NCBI RefSeq assembly: GCF_905404315.1
Contig: NC_066283.1
Span: forward strand, 7,130,001 to 7,194,000
Direction of reading: 5' to 3'
DNA: 64,000 nucleotides
Source: Leptidea sinapis
Taxonomy: Eukaryota; Arthropoda; Insecta; Lepidoptera; Pieridae
This document shows positions 9,383 to 22,003 of this stretch, piece after piece. Both the position numbers and the translations under genes were made by a program. Numbering within the stretch: the first letter of the stretch is position 1; each line of letters opens with the position of its first letter. The notes under the pieces were generated by a model. That model ran no database searches. It was given only the letters and a program-made list of their open reading frames with translations, and was not told the origin of the DNA.

Positions 9383-10619
9383 GAAAATCACTATTAAGAG
9401 CATATCAATTACCATCACCTGAGAGTCCTCCTCCTCTCGACCCTTACTGTCATAAAAAAGAATCCCAGAAGGTATATCACTTAAAATAACAAATTGTTTA
9501 GATCTTCATGAAATGTTAAGCTAGTCACAAGAAAAAAAAGGATTTATTAAAAATATTTGTTTACAAAAACAGCTCAAGGTTGCTTTACGCCGGTAAGTAC
9601 CTATCGAATTCTTCACGCGTACGTTCGGCGTGACCTTCAAATAGCATTATTACAAGTACAAAAATATTTACAAGAGATAACTTTTGTTATTTTAATATTT
9701 ATTAATCTTAGATTGATTATACATATCATTAACATTAGGTACGGATTCAATTCAGATTAATAGCCTTTTTTACTAACATAAACTATAATAAAGTAAATTA
9801 TGTACGTCCTCTTCAGATTATAAATAAATATACCTCAATTAGCCTCGTCTTCTTTTTAAATACCTTCTTTTCGGGTCCTTTTTAGAACTTTTATTTCTAA
9901 TGCAAAGAAAGCCAAAGGCAGCAGCCAGTATAGTATACATTTATATTATAAATGTTCAGTGTTAAGCAGGAAATTGTATTTTCTCGTAATCAAATACTGT
10001 AATTAATCCCTTGTTCCTAATATAGAACCGTGTGGAGCCATAAAACACGCTAACCAATTTTGTCGAATATGTTGTTGGCAGAATCCGTTTTTACAAAGGG
10101 AAGTAATCCGTGATGAAATTAATGTGATGGTTATTCTCTAGTTGTACCACTGATAAGGTTGCTCGCTGAGAGAAGTAAAAGTTCTACTCAGATTTATAGA
10201 AAGGTATCGCAAAAACATATCCAGATTTGGTAGCTTGGGAATATGGGGTTCATAGGCAGATAAACTTCGCTTAAATAGTTGCTTTAATTGTTTGTGTTTT
10301 CATTAGTGGCGCGGGTTGTTATCTTCCCTAAGATCCTGTCAATAGTCCTGGTCAATAAAGCTTAACGTAATTTAATAAAACATTCTTCTATCAAATCTTA
10401 AATTCTTTGCCGTCACGGCACATTGGCCTTACGAATGCCTGATTGATATTTACTCCTTTTTTTACTTGCATAATCAGTAAGCTGAATATGCTATATAGAT
10501 ATTATGGAAAATATTGAACCTGTAAATGCTCATAATTTATAAAAGTACTTATTTTAAAAATCACAAATTGTTACTCTTTAAATACTGATTTAGGATTTTG
10601 TTTTTCGAATGTTATATCA
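9383..10619. other. Intronic DNA, nothing firm
   Basis: Positions 9400-9455 retain a trace of a family A 3' end (ATCAATTACCATCACCTGAGA, TCATAAAAAAG). Otherwise no exon or repeat is recognised. Confidence 0.35.
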
Positions 10620-11200
10620 TTGAATACAGGCGCAGAGGAGTTATTGGTAGTTTGTCAAAATATGAACCTGATTTCCTTGTGCTCAATGAAGGGTGCATGA
10701 AGGTGTGGGCTTATTCATAAAGCTCGAACAGGTCAAAGGTCAGGTGGTGGAATTCGATTCTTTATTAGAAAGGGGACAGCAATAAACTCTTAAGTTCCAA
10801 CTATTACTCTTGAGAAGTTGTGGCTTGAAGTTCAATTACCTGGTGCTATTATGGGTGCCGGTGCTGCTTATAGAGCCAAAAGTTAAGCGTTCGTGATTCT
10901 ATGGGTGCCTCCAGCAAAACAATAAACTTGGAGGGTACGGCAGCAATATAAAATTTAGCTGTCTTCTGGGCGACCTTTACATCAATTTCCTGAATGAGAA
11001 TTTGCCACAAGTATAGAAATTATTATTTTTGTGCTACCAACATAACTTACTCCAATTAGTCAAACATCCGACTAGGGTTACGGATAATTCGGCAGCAGTA
11101 ATTGACATAATTCTAATCGAGAGTCTTTCTAAATGTCAGCAATTGGATATATTTAGTAGTCCATAATATAGACCTCACGAAATCACGCAATTACTTTTAA
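10620..11200 (+). mobile_element. LINE endonuclease (APE) fragment
   Basis: Broken frames encode pieces of an apurinic-like endonuclease domain. GGGIRFFIRKGT then LEKLWLEVQLPGA lies around 10745-10850. QLVKHPTRVTDNSAAVIDIIL lies around 11050-11115 (the conserved C-terminal PTR...S..D.I segment). Several stops interrupt it, and no reverse transcriptase follows. It belongs to an APE-type non-LTR retrotransposon. Assignment to LINE-Z or a relative is an inference. Confidence 0.55.
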
Positions 11201-12818
11201 ATATTTTAATATAAAAAGAAACAAAAACTTACCAAAACTACTAAGTTTGAACGATACCTCTATGATTACGATCTGACTTTTTTGATTGGAGAGAGCAGTA
11301 CCAAATACTTGCATACGATTCTCCTTCTATGCCCCATGAAGGGGTTATATAACTGCCTATTTAGCCTGTATAGTGCAGACATAAAGCAACTCTCTCCTAG
11401 CTTTCATTATAAGCATTATTTTGTTATTTAAAAGAAGCACCCAATGCAAACGGCCTGAATATATGTTTATCCTTTTAAATTATCCCGGGGCAATAATTCT
11501 AATCATAAATGTACCTACTTGATTTGTTCCTCAAAATTTTCTGAATATATTATCATACCATAAGACAACAAGATATGCATAAAGTTTCAAGTTCATAGCA
11601 TCTTGTATTTGGAATGATTAGAATTGATTTAGGCCTCTTGGAATGGGAGTGACTATAAATTGGTTTAAGGGTAAATATAAAATGGCAAAATTCAAATATT
11701 GTGTATATTGGAATGAACTTCCGTTAAATAAAAATAATAATATAAAAATATAAACATCTTTTCACATTCATGCACTCACATAAACCCACTCACAGACACA
11801 CACAAATACGCCTGAGATACATGATAATGCTGTGCAAGGCACCCGCCGGTCTAATGGCCCGAAAGCAAGCTTAATATATTATCAATCACTGTCAAAGATT
11901 AGCAATAGCAAACATCTTGTATCATTTATCTGTTTGCTTACTTGGTTACAATTACTTTGTTGTACGTCAGACACTTCCGAGGGATGGTTTCAGTTATTTC
12001 TTCCTTATTGAAAATATAAACTCTAGCTCATTAAATAAATAAATTTTGTATTGTGTTGTTTTTGTCAAATTTATATAATTCTATTACAAAAGATCTATGT
12101 AGCATATCTCGGTCAACACGAGCGGAGATATACGGTAGCACCTTGCAAAATGTCATTTAAATCGATCCAACAGTTTCAGTACGTAAACAGAGAAGTATAT
12201 TTTTTCGATTATTAAGCTGATATTAATAATATGCTAAATTGTGAAAAAAAGTTTCACTTGCATTGTGGTTTCGTAGAAAAAATATACAATTGCTGTTTTG
12301 CTAGTATTTAGATAAAAAAAAGTATAAAATAGCGCACGAGCACTTTAAGAATAATAATAGTACTTTAAATATAACGTATTTATTTACGAGAGCAATCCAA
12401 TTCTTTAATTTTACAAGAACAACTAAAAGAGATGTGCGGAATTGAAAATGCTCGTGTTGAAAAAGCAACATTTCATTAATTGGACTTAAAAACGAGCAAG
12501 TAGCTGTTCACTAAACGAATAAATAAATCCAGTTGTTTACTGAAACGTACTCTTTTTAATTGAATGTATTTCTCATAGCAACATTTTGTCGGAAATGCCC
12601 AATCATAACAGCACTGACCTGTTTTGCAACTTTGTTCGTTTAAAATATAGTTTTTTTCTTCCAAATAGATAAAGGTTTGACGGCGCAATCAAAATGTCAT
12701 TGTCAGAATACGCCTGAACTATATTTGACATCTGTCATTTCTGGCGGAACGTCGTGTCGATTGTCAGCGCAGCCATTTGGGCGGCATTCATTGTCTAACG
12801 GCCATGGTGAGCACACCA
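11201..12818. other. Intronic DNA
   Basis: 11760-11870 holds a CA-rich stretch (CACTCACAGACACACACAAA) followed by GC-rich GCACCCGCCGGTCTAATGGC, probably part of an unidentified repeat. 12110-12200 resembles Helitron interior (ATTTAAATCGATCCAACAG). No exon found. Confidence 0.35.
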
Positions 12819-12982
12819 CGGTTTTTTTTTTTTACGGAATAGGAGGACAAACGAGCGTACGGGTCACCTGGTGTTAAGTGATCACCGCCGCCCACGCTCT
12901 CCTGCAACACCAGAGGAATCACAAGAGCGTTGCCGGCCTTTAAGGAATGTGTACGCGCTTTTCTTGAAGGTACACATTTTTT
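12819..12982 (-). mobile_element. LINE-C 3' end fragment
   Basis: Poly-T, then the reverse complement of the LINE-C 3' end (GGAATAGGAGGACAAACGAG through GAGCGTTGCCGGCCTTTAAG). It carries the last ~35 codons and 3' UTR of the element and is strongly 5'-truncated. Confidence 0.85.
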
Positions 12983-12989
12983 TTTACCC

Positions 12990-13270
12990 AAGTTTCGACG
13001 AATCGCTATTGTTCCACATAATCTTAAAATAATTATTGTTAATTGTTATTGATTTTGAAAGTAAAGGTGACTATATAAATTTTACGGGATTGATTTTTGG
13101 AGTAAAGTGTAAATAAGTACTGTAAATTATTGATCGTGAAGTAAAATGATTTTAATAAACGATTTCGGACTTTTATCTTGCTCTCTGCCTGCACCCACGT
13201 GAATCGCCATGGCCAATCCTGGTAAAGGCAGGGAGCATTTATCAGGATCGCCTATAGGTTACATTTTTGG
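12990..13270 (+). repeat. Possible solo LTR
   Basis: Contains a TATA-like ACTATATAAATTTT near 13067 and AATAAACGATTTCGG near 13155, ends TAGGTTACA, and is followed by TTTTTGGTGA, which could be a primer-binding site. This is the promoter/polyA layout of a short LTR. No second LTR and no gag/pol frame is present. Weak. Confidence 0.22.
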
Positions 13271-14354
13271 TGATTATTCTTGAGAGTGCCATCTGCTAAA
13301 CAAATAAATAATATTAAATATAAGTAGATAACACTTCACACTATAATACTTATTATTCTAGTAAATTCACGGTGTCTGAACATCATAATGCTGTGCACGC
13401 ATCATATAATAATTAAATCTCATAATTAATTAAGAAGTAACTAACTAACTATAAATACTTGTAACAAGGAGATCCTAACCGTATATAAGAACTCATTGTT
13501 ATAAGATTGGCCCTAAAGATAAAGAATAATATTTTATTTTCAATTTGAATATTGACGCGATGAGAAAATAATCGAATCAGACAGATAAGAGAATGAAGTA
13601 AAGTAAGAACCGTCGGCCTTCGACCCAACAGCAAATATGTATAAAGTTATAAAATAAAAATAATGCATTAGAAAGAATGAGACATTGAGAGATTCTATGA
13701 TTCTACAACGATCCCGCGTGTGAGAGGAGGTCTTACGCGGTAGGTAGGTAACCTATATCAGATCTATGACGTCGTAGAACTGTTTTTTCTCGGCGGATAA
13801 TCGGGTCTTCTATCGATCCACGCACAATCTTTTCCTTTTTAATTACTTTAAAAAGAATTAAATCTGTATTTTCTTCTCCTTGTATTACTCAAATTTATTA
13901 ACAGTCAAAAATTTTTTCAAGTAAGTATACACCTTTAATTTCTTGTGCAATATCTATATCCAAACATTAACTAGAATTAAATTTTAAATAGCCGCTTCGA
14001 AGGGTATTTTAATAGAGATATACTTCGCGTGAAGATACAAATGAATTGTATTTTTATATTTTCAATAGAAATAGGTTCGTATCCGGAACAACGCCATATA
14101 TACACATCTATTACTTACAATCAGTTATCGGTAAGAAAATGTAAGCCACCAACAACCTTCACAAAATGTCTAGTACGGATTGCTTAGACATAATTTTCAC
14201 AGAGATTTCTAAGTCATTAAGTAATGAAATATTTGAAGTGAAATTTTCTTTAGCGTCATTGTGTACGACGACAACGAAAAAGCGAGACTGTAAAACAGAC
14301 AGACACACAAGCAAATTCATAAGATTTAACGTGGGAGAAAATGAGATAGGAAGC
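13271..14354. other. Intronic DNA, nothing recognised
   Basis: AT-rich. The open frame starting at 14166 lacks splice context and runs into a dispersed repeat at 14355, so I do not call it a gene. Confidence 0.35.
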
Positions 14355-14560
14355 AGTGTTTTGGTACCAGGCGATCATAGTTGATGAAGAGATTGTCTAT
14401 TATACATATTACGCGAGTATACCTTAATATATTCTGACGTAATGCGCACGACTACATATACAACAGGAGAACATAATATGATAGCGGTGATAGTAATGTC
14501 TCTCATAGCCATTAAAGTCATTTGTCATTTTAGCAATATGTACCAGGACTTCATTTGCAG
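14355..14560 (+). repeat. Unnamed dispersed repeat, inverted partner at 41700-41912
   Basis: TTGGTACCAGGCGATCATAG, GCGAGTATACCTTAATATAT, TCTGACG, ACATAATATGATAGCGGTGA and CCAGGACTTCAT occur in the same order, reverse-complemented, at 41700-41912. No coding potential. Confidence 0.65.
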
Positions 14561-14929
14561 TTTAGAGCTTCATGCAGGATCCAGGTTTCACTTCTGACAT
14601 GTTTCTACGCACACAATTTCATTGATTTCAGAATAACGATGGAATAGAGCGCGATCAAACACTATCAAAAATGTTACGCTAACATCAAACCGACGTCTGT
14701 AATATCTCATAACGCGGCCATCTCATAACAAATATAATCATATTTGAACGTCAAACACAGTAAATTGCTTTTCCTCTACTGCGACTAACATTTTCATAGA
14801 CAGAGCTTCACAATACTTCAAACACCAATAGCGCTTAAATTAATATTTTTTCCTTCAATTACCCATTTTAAGAAAATACCGCTCATATTGGAAGTTATTA
14901 CAGCAGCCTATTGTAACTCTCTAAGAAAA

Positions 14930-15530
14930 AAGCGGCCAAGTGCGAGTCGGACTCGCCCATGAAGGGTACCGTAGCAGTAAGTACCATATTATAAAAATAA
15001 TATAGAAAGGAAAATGATATTAAATTATTTTAATGAAAAAGATATAAAATCTTTAGATTCTAGATCTCGTTCAAACCACTGTCAGTGGAAGTTTGCATGG
15101 TAATGTACATCATATATTTTTTTTAGTTTTATCATTTTTTTATTTTAGAAGTAACAGGGGGGGGGACACGTTTTACCATTGGAAGTGTCTCTCACGACAA
15201 CAGTTCAGATTGGAAAAAAATGATATTATTAGATCTTAATATCATGTTTGAAGACCTATCCATAGATAGTTATGGGTAGACACGTATGGGTTTGAAAAAA
15301 AATTTTTTGAGTTTCAGTTCTATGTATGGGGAACCCCCAAAATTTATTGGTTCTTTGTATTTTTGTGTGAAAATGTAAGTGCGGTTCACAGAATACTTCT
15401 ACTTATTAAGTTTCAACAGTATAGTTCTCATAGTTTTGGAAAAAAGTGGCAGTGACATACACGGACAGACAGACAGACATGACGAATCTTTAGGGTTCAG
15501 ATTTTTGCCATTTGGCTACGGAACCCTAAA
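14930..15530 (+). repeat. GGCCAAGTGCGAGTCGGACTCGC dispersed repeat
   Basis: Opens with AGCGGCCAAGTGCGAGTC (palindromic GCGAGTCGGACTCGC) and closes with ACAGACAGACAGACATGACG, GGGTTCAGATTTTTGCC and GGAACCCTAAAA. This is a familiar long dispersed repeat of Lepidoptera. A short piece recurs at 41030-41095. Class not decided here. Confidence 0.6.
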
Positions 15531-15637
15531 AGGCGATTCATTCGATTGTATAAAACGTGCAGTCATTGATAGATTGACAGATGACGGCTATATTCTTGTA
15601 AAACGGCTATATTCTTGTGTTCGGAGATAGCCGAATA

Positions 15638-15696
15638 GCTTTCAAACTTTAATAAAGTTTGAAAGCATAATCCGGCTTAATAAGCCGGATTATGCT
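15638..15696. repeat. Two overlapping perfect palindromes
   Basis: Palindrome 1 (15638-15666) pairs GCTTTCAAACTTT with AAAGTTTGAAAGC around a 3-base centre. Palindrome 2 (15664-15696) pairs AGCATAATCCGGCTTA with TAAGCCGGATTATGCT around one base. They share AGC. Just upstream, GGCTATATTCTTGT is directly duplicated (15585, 15605). Confidence 0.85.
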
Positions 15697-16603
15697 TCGT
15701 CGTTACTAGTCGTTATTATGTCAAATCTCACTGCACGTTTCATACTAAACCAAATTTCAATTTTTACTTAAGGCAGTCCCACCTCTTATTACGTAGTATT
15801 TACATACTTTTTGGTCTAACATAGACATTTATGAGTACATTTTAGTAAGAAGAATGAAACCTGGCGCAGACCATGTATAAGACGTTATCACTTGTCAAAT
15901 TTCATAGTTGTAGCACAGCGGAAAATACCCTATAAATTTTCATTGATAAGAGTATCGAAATATACGTTTTTGTGGCATAAGCATAAACGGCCGTATTATT
16001 TTTTACGTTAACTTATTTTTTTTCACAGCTACAAGAGATTTGATTATATTATTTTAATTTCATCTCGATACCTCCACGCGTTGCAGAGACAAAGGGTCTT
16101 GACAGACAGACGGACTAGAAATTGCTTATTAGGATTACGTTCGTATAAATGTCTATTTATTTTCTGTATGCTAAGCGTCGTACTTCATTCAAGTTTGTAC
16201 ATTTTAATTTATAGGTTAAGTTCATGGGCCTAGAACTATTAAGCTACGGCCCCACCTGCGCGTCAAGTAAGCGGGAAGCGGAACGCGATATGGGAGCGTC
16301 CATAACGTGAATCTGTACGTTCACACCTACATGACTACGACGCGAATCCCGAAGCTCATTTATTGGTGCATTCTTGCTGAAGTTTCACGTCTTTTTACTG
16401 GAATTTAAATTGTGGTTATGATATTCTGACAATTAACATCGGAGTCTTATTCAGATGAAAACCTTTTATTGTATGCCCTTGCGGTACAAACCACACGGAA
16501 AGTACGGTTATAAAATATTATGTTTTAATAGCTAATACCCACGACTCCATTCGAGTGGATTTAGGTTTGTTAACTACGTCACAGGAACTACACGAGTCTG
16601 GAA
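15697..16603. other. Intronic DNA with a GC-rich repeat-like patch
   Basis: 16245-16380 (CTACGGCCCCACCTGCGCGT, GCGGGAAGCGGAACGCG, CGTGAATCTGTACGTTCACAC) looks like part of a DNA-transposon repeat, but no partner is found in the window. Confidence 0.35.
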
Positions 16604-17445
16604 GTCTACTCGCAAAATCGAAAACGATACATTCGGAACGATACGATAATACCCCGTAATATATCGCACCTACCCTACTCTAACAAATGTTCGTATTCCA
16701 TATCGTTTATCGTAAACACATCGTAACGATAGACTAATATTTTAATTTTTTACGATATTAGAGTGAATTAATTAAGCTTTGTCACTGCCAAGTGTCAAAC
16801 GTCAAAACATAGTTCAGGCGCTAAGGACCAAGCCAGACTCTGCACCACCAATTTGCATCATTTAGACAAAATGTAAATATTCAAAAATTATGTAATGAAT
16901 ATAATATGACCATTTAAAATTGAATAAATAATACAAAACTTTCGGAAAAAAAAATGTTAAAAAAAGTAACTCAACCCTTCTCTTCGACAGGCGGCCATTT
17001 GCATTACTTTCTACGCATAAACGATCAACAAAATGACTTGGTAGTAAAAAATCCTGTTGAATAATAAAACACATATTATAATTATTTTAATAATATTTAT
17101 TAAGTATTTATATTGTTGGGCAAATATATCTATACAACGTGAAACAATAATAGCAACGACAGTCTAGAAGGTGTCGTTGAGATTATCGTAAAAGTGACGC
17201 TTGATTATTTGTCAAATTCGAATATTCGTCTCTGACATTTTAAACTAAGAGTAGGGTTAGGACTGATAATATCAAAAAATGTTTCGTTCATTCAATCATC
17301 GTTTCGACATTGAATACGATGTAACTAAGAGTAGGATTCGACACGACCATGCAACGATATATCGAATATCGATTTTAGGAGTAGCAACCACCCTACTCGT
17401 TATCGTATCGTTCCGAGTGTATTGTTGTCGATTTTGCGAGTAGAC
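16604..17445. mobile_element. Non-autonomous DNA transposon with ~45-bp TIRs
   Basis: The left end GTCTACTCGCAAAATCG...GGAACGATACGATA (16604-16647) is the imperfect reverse complement of 17401-17445, with about 90% identity by eye. The 840-bp interior repeats related AACGATA/TATCG motifs and has no coherent transposase frame. The TSD is not clear. It is likely a MITE-like element of unknown superfamily. Confidence 0.6.
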
Positions 17446-18792
17446 CGCCTGCAGACGCGGTCAAATCGCACTGCAGTCGAGTACATATAGGTGTGTACGG
17501 CGCCATTTTATTATCATTCTGATGTTCCCGCTTCGCAGTCGCTTTTGTCGCGCAGGTCTGGATGTAGCTTAACTGTAGCTTCAAGTCGACGCATAGCGAT
17601 ATTTTCCGCCACATACTTTAAATCTTAATTAAATATTAAATTTGTAGTTTAATCATAAAAGTATTACTTATTTGTAATTAAGTATTTACATGTGTCACGC
17701 CAAATCTTTGACCTGGCACAGTTATGTAAGTTATGTACTCGAATCAGACTCAGTTCTTATTATATCGTACGTACCTAAGATTACACAATAATTATATTAA
17801 ATAGTTTAATGTAGTAAGGTTAGATACCCAAATATGTAAAGGTATGGGCAGATATTTTCAAAAAATATATCAATAAGTAAGTAAACTTGATACCACCAGG
17901 ACAACATGTTTTAATTTAATCGTTCTTTTTTCAATACAATAACGGCTTAACAAATAAACTTGGTATAAATGTAAACCTGAGAATAAACCAAGAATATGCA
18001 AACCGTTTACAAATAGACATTTTTCGTATGATTGGTTTATTCGGATTTATTTCCTGCATTTATTTGTAAGGCTGCTTGACACGAAAAGTTGAGAATTATC
18101 ATTATATTGACAGTTTTGTCAGCGATATAGTAAGGATTTTGCATATTCTTGTATCGTAATAAATCTCAGGTATAACTTTATGCCAAGTTTATTTGTAAGC
18201 CCGTTAATGTTTAAGGCGAAGAATAAGCAGAAAACACGCAAACAAAGTGTTTTTAGACAAGTTTTGTGGTGAAAATATAGCATTTGGAGCTGTGAACACT
18301 ACTTTATCCTGTTACACATGCCCTTAAGTCTTACTTGTAGGTTGCTAATGCTTGCTGTTAGTTCCACTTAACACTCCAGAGCTATTATGAATTACCAGTT
18401 TTGTTTGCAGTTAAACAAGTTTTTTCTCGGCATGATGCATTTGTTTAGTATACTACGCTCATAAAAGTTGTTCTTATAGCTTTTACTTTTTTGTGTTGGC
18501 ACATTTATTAAGATTTACTAATCTTAATAAATGTGTGTAATCAATAACGAGGATTGTAAGCAATGAAACTGTTTGCCCCTGTTAAAATGCTAAATTTTCG
18601 ACGCAAGAATTTTGAAAATATTGGCTTTGTTAGATAGGAGCCGTGAACTCATATCGCTCAAGGTCGCCGGTATTTAGTGTCGCCTTAAGGGTTTATCCTT
18701 TTATTTGTATATTATTTCAACTTACACCATTTATGAAATTTTCTTTGAAAATACTATAAACAATAGTTTCGTTGATGAAATGATGTTTGGTT
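17446..18792. other. Intronic DNA, nothing recognised
   Basis: 17450-17600 is GC-richer and has an open minus frame, but no splice signals or recognisable protein. Confidence 0.35.
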
Positions 18793-19013
18793 CTTTTTTT
18801 ATGACAGTAAGGGACGAGACGCGCAGGACGTTCAACTGATGGTAATTGATACGCCCTGCCCATTACACTGTAATGCCGATCAGGATTCTTGAAAAACCCA
18901 AGTCACCTTGAGACCGAAACACATTAATGCTTACACATTACTGCTTCACGGCAGAAAAAGGCGCCTTTGTGGTACCCACAATCTGGCCGGCATCCTGTGC
19001 AAAGTAGCCTCGC
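18793..19013 (-). mobile_element. Family A copy with internal deletion
   Basis: Reverse orientation. Both ends are present (ATGACAGTAAGGGACGAGAC and GCCGGCATCCTGTGCAAAG), but ~80 bp between the second hairpin and the GAAACACA block are missing. Confidence 0.75.
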
Positions 19014-20916
19014 AATGTCAAAAGATATACCTATAGTTTTGTATAAACAAAACTATATTTATTCATGACAAGTTTATTGTAAGATAAACTTTATCTAGTA
19101 TCGTAACCTATTTAACGCTCTGTCTTTAAATTTAATACTCTGTGTCCCAATATCTATACTACATCCGTATTTCTCGGGGCAGACGTAAAAGGTACATTAA
19201 CACAATTTAGGCGCTTGGAAATATAAAAATATCTTACGGAAAGACTTCTTTGTGTTAAATTCCTTTTATTGTTCCGTTAACTTGTTTCATTGGACGCCAT
19301 TTCTTCGTCTTTCTGTCATGTTTATGAGTTTACTTGTAGTAGTTTAAGTGTGAATACAAATCTAAGTTGTTTAAAAGTATTTTTGCGAAACTCTCCCACG
19401 AGAGATGAGGAACTTTTTTCTGAATATTTCATAAAGTCACTTCGATAATCGTGTATTTGCTTGTTGTTAAACATCTTATAAAACGATTGAGAACTGTTTC
19501 AGTTTAGTGGTGAGCTGATAAAATAGATATCAATGAGAACTGACACACCTTCGATTCCCGCTGAAAGAGTTTCCATTCTAACTATCTTCGTTAATCGCAA
19601 GGAGGTTAAGGTTATTAGGTTTACATTTGAATTTGAGTGGACTGTTGAATAGAAGGAGGCTGGTAATTCGCCTGTAGAACTATACAGATAGATGCGATCG
19701 GTTATTGAGAAATTAGGAAGACATGCCTTAGCTTTACCGACGTGCAGGCGTGGTCGAGGATAATACGGCCGCCTGCTAGCTCGATGATAACAAAACAGTG
19801 TTAATCACAAGCGTTGCATAATCACTACCACTTACTGGTGGTTTAATTGTCATAATAATTAAGTAGGTATTAAAGTAAAAAATAAGCAGTTAGCACAATG
19901 CGTGTGCACAATAATCAGCGGGCTTGATTCGTACTTCATTCGCAGCGAGTCTCTGACCATTACAAGCTGGTGGATAGCGAGGTGTGATCGCATCTATTAT
20001 ACTAAAAGAAACAGATGGCGTTACCAATTAATATGTTTATTTTAAACGATGAAATTATTTAACTGATCTGTTTTCCCAAATTGAGCCCCAAAATCTAATA
20101 AAAAGAATATACAAAACCTGTCACTGTTTTAAACTTTAAGCGAATTTATCATTAAAAAACTTTCTCCTTTTCTAAATGTGTGTTTTTTTTTTTAATAATC
20201 CCGGTGATTCTACGACACAAGTTTAAAGTAATAAATAAAATTGTATTTTCATCTATCCTTGACAGGTGTGCCAATAGTCAAGCATATCTTGAAGTGGTTA
20301 CTACGAGAATAACCACGTTGAAAGATTTCGTTACTTACGTCATGTAAATGCTGGCATTATTCTTAGTACATTTTAATTTAATGTAATCATATTGTAAATA
20401 TAATGTAATATTATGTTGGTTATCTAACTCTGTAATTATGTTTGTACTGTTTCTTAAGGAGTCATGTATAAAATACTTATGCAATTATATTCTGATTAGT
20501 AAGTACATTATTAAGGGGGCACCGAGATTCTAGCAAAAGCAGGATGAAATCAGGCATGGCGAAATATGGCGGCAATCGACGTAAGAATTTCTGCCTTATC
20601 ATTTAAAAAATACACATATTTTGAAAATATAAATTGTAATAATAAAATAAGGTTTTAATTTTTACTACTATTTATTTAAAAAAAAATGCGTGACTGATGT
20701 TTATTTTAGTCTTCAGATTTAACTTAAGATTTTTTCTTCCGACAAATCTACAGCTAATCCTAATGTATCCATACGATTTATATAGGAAGTGAATCTTTAA
20801 ATATATTGTTTATCACTTACATAACCAGAGCTTTAATATTAACTGTAAAGAAAAGGAACGCATTTAGTTCACAATTACGTAGGGTTGCCTCGGCGTGGCC
20901 TTAAGATTAAAATTAC
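19014..20916. other. Intronic DNA, nothing recognised
   Basis: No recurrent repeat or candidate exon apart from the exon that follows. Confidence 0.4.
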
Positions 20917-21157
20917 CTTTTATCAAACTCGTGTAGGTCCTCCGACGTAAACTGACTGGTTACATCTAGCAGTTGCTGTATATGGTCGCTGCATACTCGG
21001 CTGTTTCTCCTGCCATCCTCTCCATCCCTGATCAGGATGGTGGAGCATCCTCCATAGTCCAGGGACAACGAGGGCTGCTGCACCACTATCGTTGTCCTGC
21101 CCGCAGGTACGGATGACGCGCTGTCCAGAGGATTGGCTGTTACGTGGACCTGTGCGG
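20917..21157 (-). CDS. Coding exon (second seen) of the minus-strand disordered-protein gene
   Basis: A 241-nt exon. On the minus strand it begins after the acceptor TTGCCTCCAG and ends ...GATAAAAG before the donor GTAATT. Its first 2 nt (CC) complete the codon begun by the final G of the exon at 22578-23277, giving Ala. It leaves AG, completed by the G of exon 205-371, giving Arg. The ~80 residues start AQVHVTANPLDSASS and end SEDLHEFDK. They include RTTIVVQQPSLSLDYGG and an acidic/helical segment DHIQQLLDVTSQF. No known domain recognised. GC content is clearly above the flanks. The acceptor could alternatively be a few bases away, but only this one keeps the frame with the upstream exon. 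Confidence 0.7.
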
Positions 21158-21901
21158 CTGGAGGCAATATGACCAATGAAAAATGACACTATTGTGATAT
21201 TTTGTGCTTTTTAATTCTAATATAAAATTAATAAATTAAATTTAATCAAAAATAACGCCAGTTCTTCAACTAATTGTCAAAATCTAGCACATTATACTAT
21301 AAATATAGGACCTGAATGCATATTTTAATCTTAATGCTCATTTTTATGTAAAAAAAAGTAAAAATTGCGTAGGTATCTAATAATAGCGCCATTGGACGAA
21401 AATTGAATGTTACAGGAATATCAAAATAACCCATTTACATGTACACAAATACCATCCAAGTTTGTAAAAAAATACTTATTATAATGCGCAATATATTTAT
21501 CATGTTAATTAATATTGTAACATGCGAGTTTTTTGGCAGAAAATTGTCGAGTTTTTGCTCATAAATACGACTTTTTGCGCTTTTGATGTTTTCGTCAGAT
21601 ACATTTATATTTTTAATAAAGTTTTTTGGGTGTTCTAAAACTGTAGAAATATTTCCGTAGTCTTAATAAATGTTAAAACTTGTAAAATCACTTATAAATA
21701 TTTTAAGTGGTTTCAATATGATTCCTTGTAATTAAAGTAATTATTATAATACAATCAACGTGTTACGTGACTGATATAATTACACGTTTCTATAAGCTAG
21801 TTTTTGTTACGCGGGGCGTAGGTAATGAGAAAAAAAAATTGTAAAAATAACGAGCAAACTCTTTGGGACTAATGAAAGTAAAAGAGAAATAGTTCATAAT
21901 A

Positions 21902-22003
21902 CGCTCAGAATTGTTGTGTTTTTCAAGAATCCTGAACAGCACTGCATTGCATCAATTACCTTCAGCTGAACGTCATGCTCGTCTCGTCCCTTATTGGCAT
22001 AAC
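21902..22003 (+). mobile_element. Family A 3' fragment
   Basis: CGCTCAGAATTGTTGTGTTT through CGTCTCGTCCCTTATTGGCATAA. This is the 3' third of the family, with a short deletion. Confidence 0.7.

Noticed and set aside
12640..12818. Promoter/first exon at the ATGGTGAGCAC near 12802
   Set aside because: The frame is short, followed at once by a LINE-C poly-T. No transcript-like structure.
20923..21189. Second open minus frame over the 20917-21157 exon
   Set aside because: It would not keep phase with the exons at 22578-23277 and 205-371.
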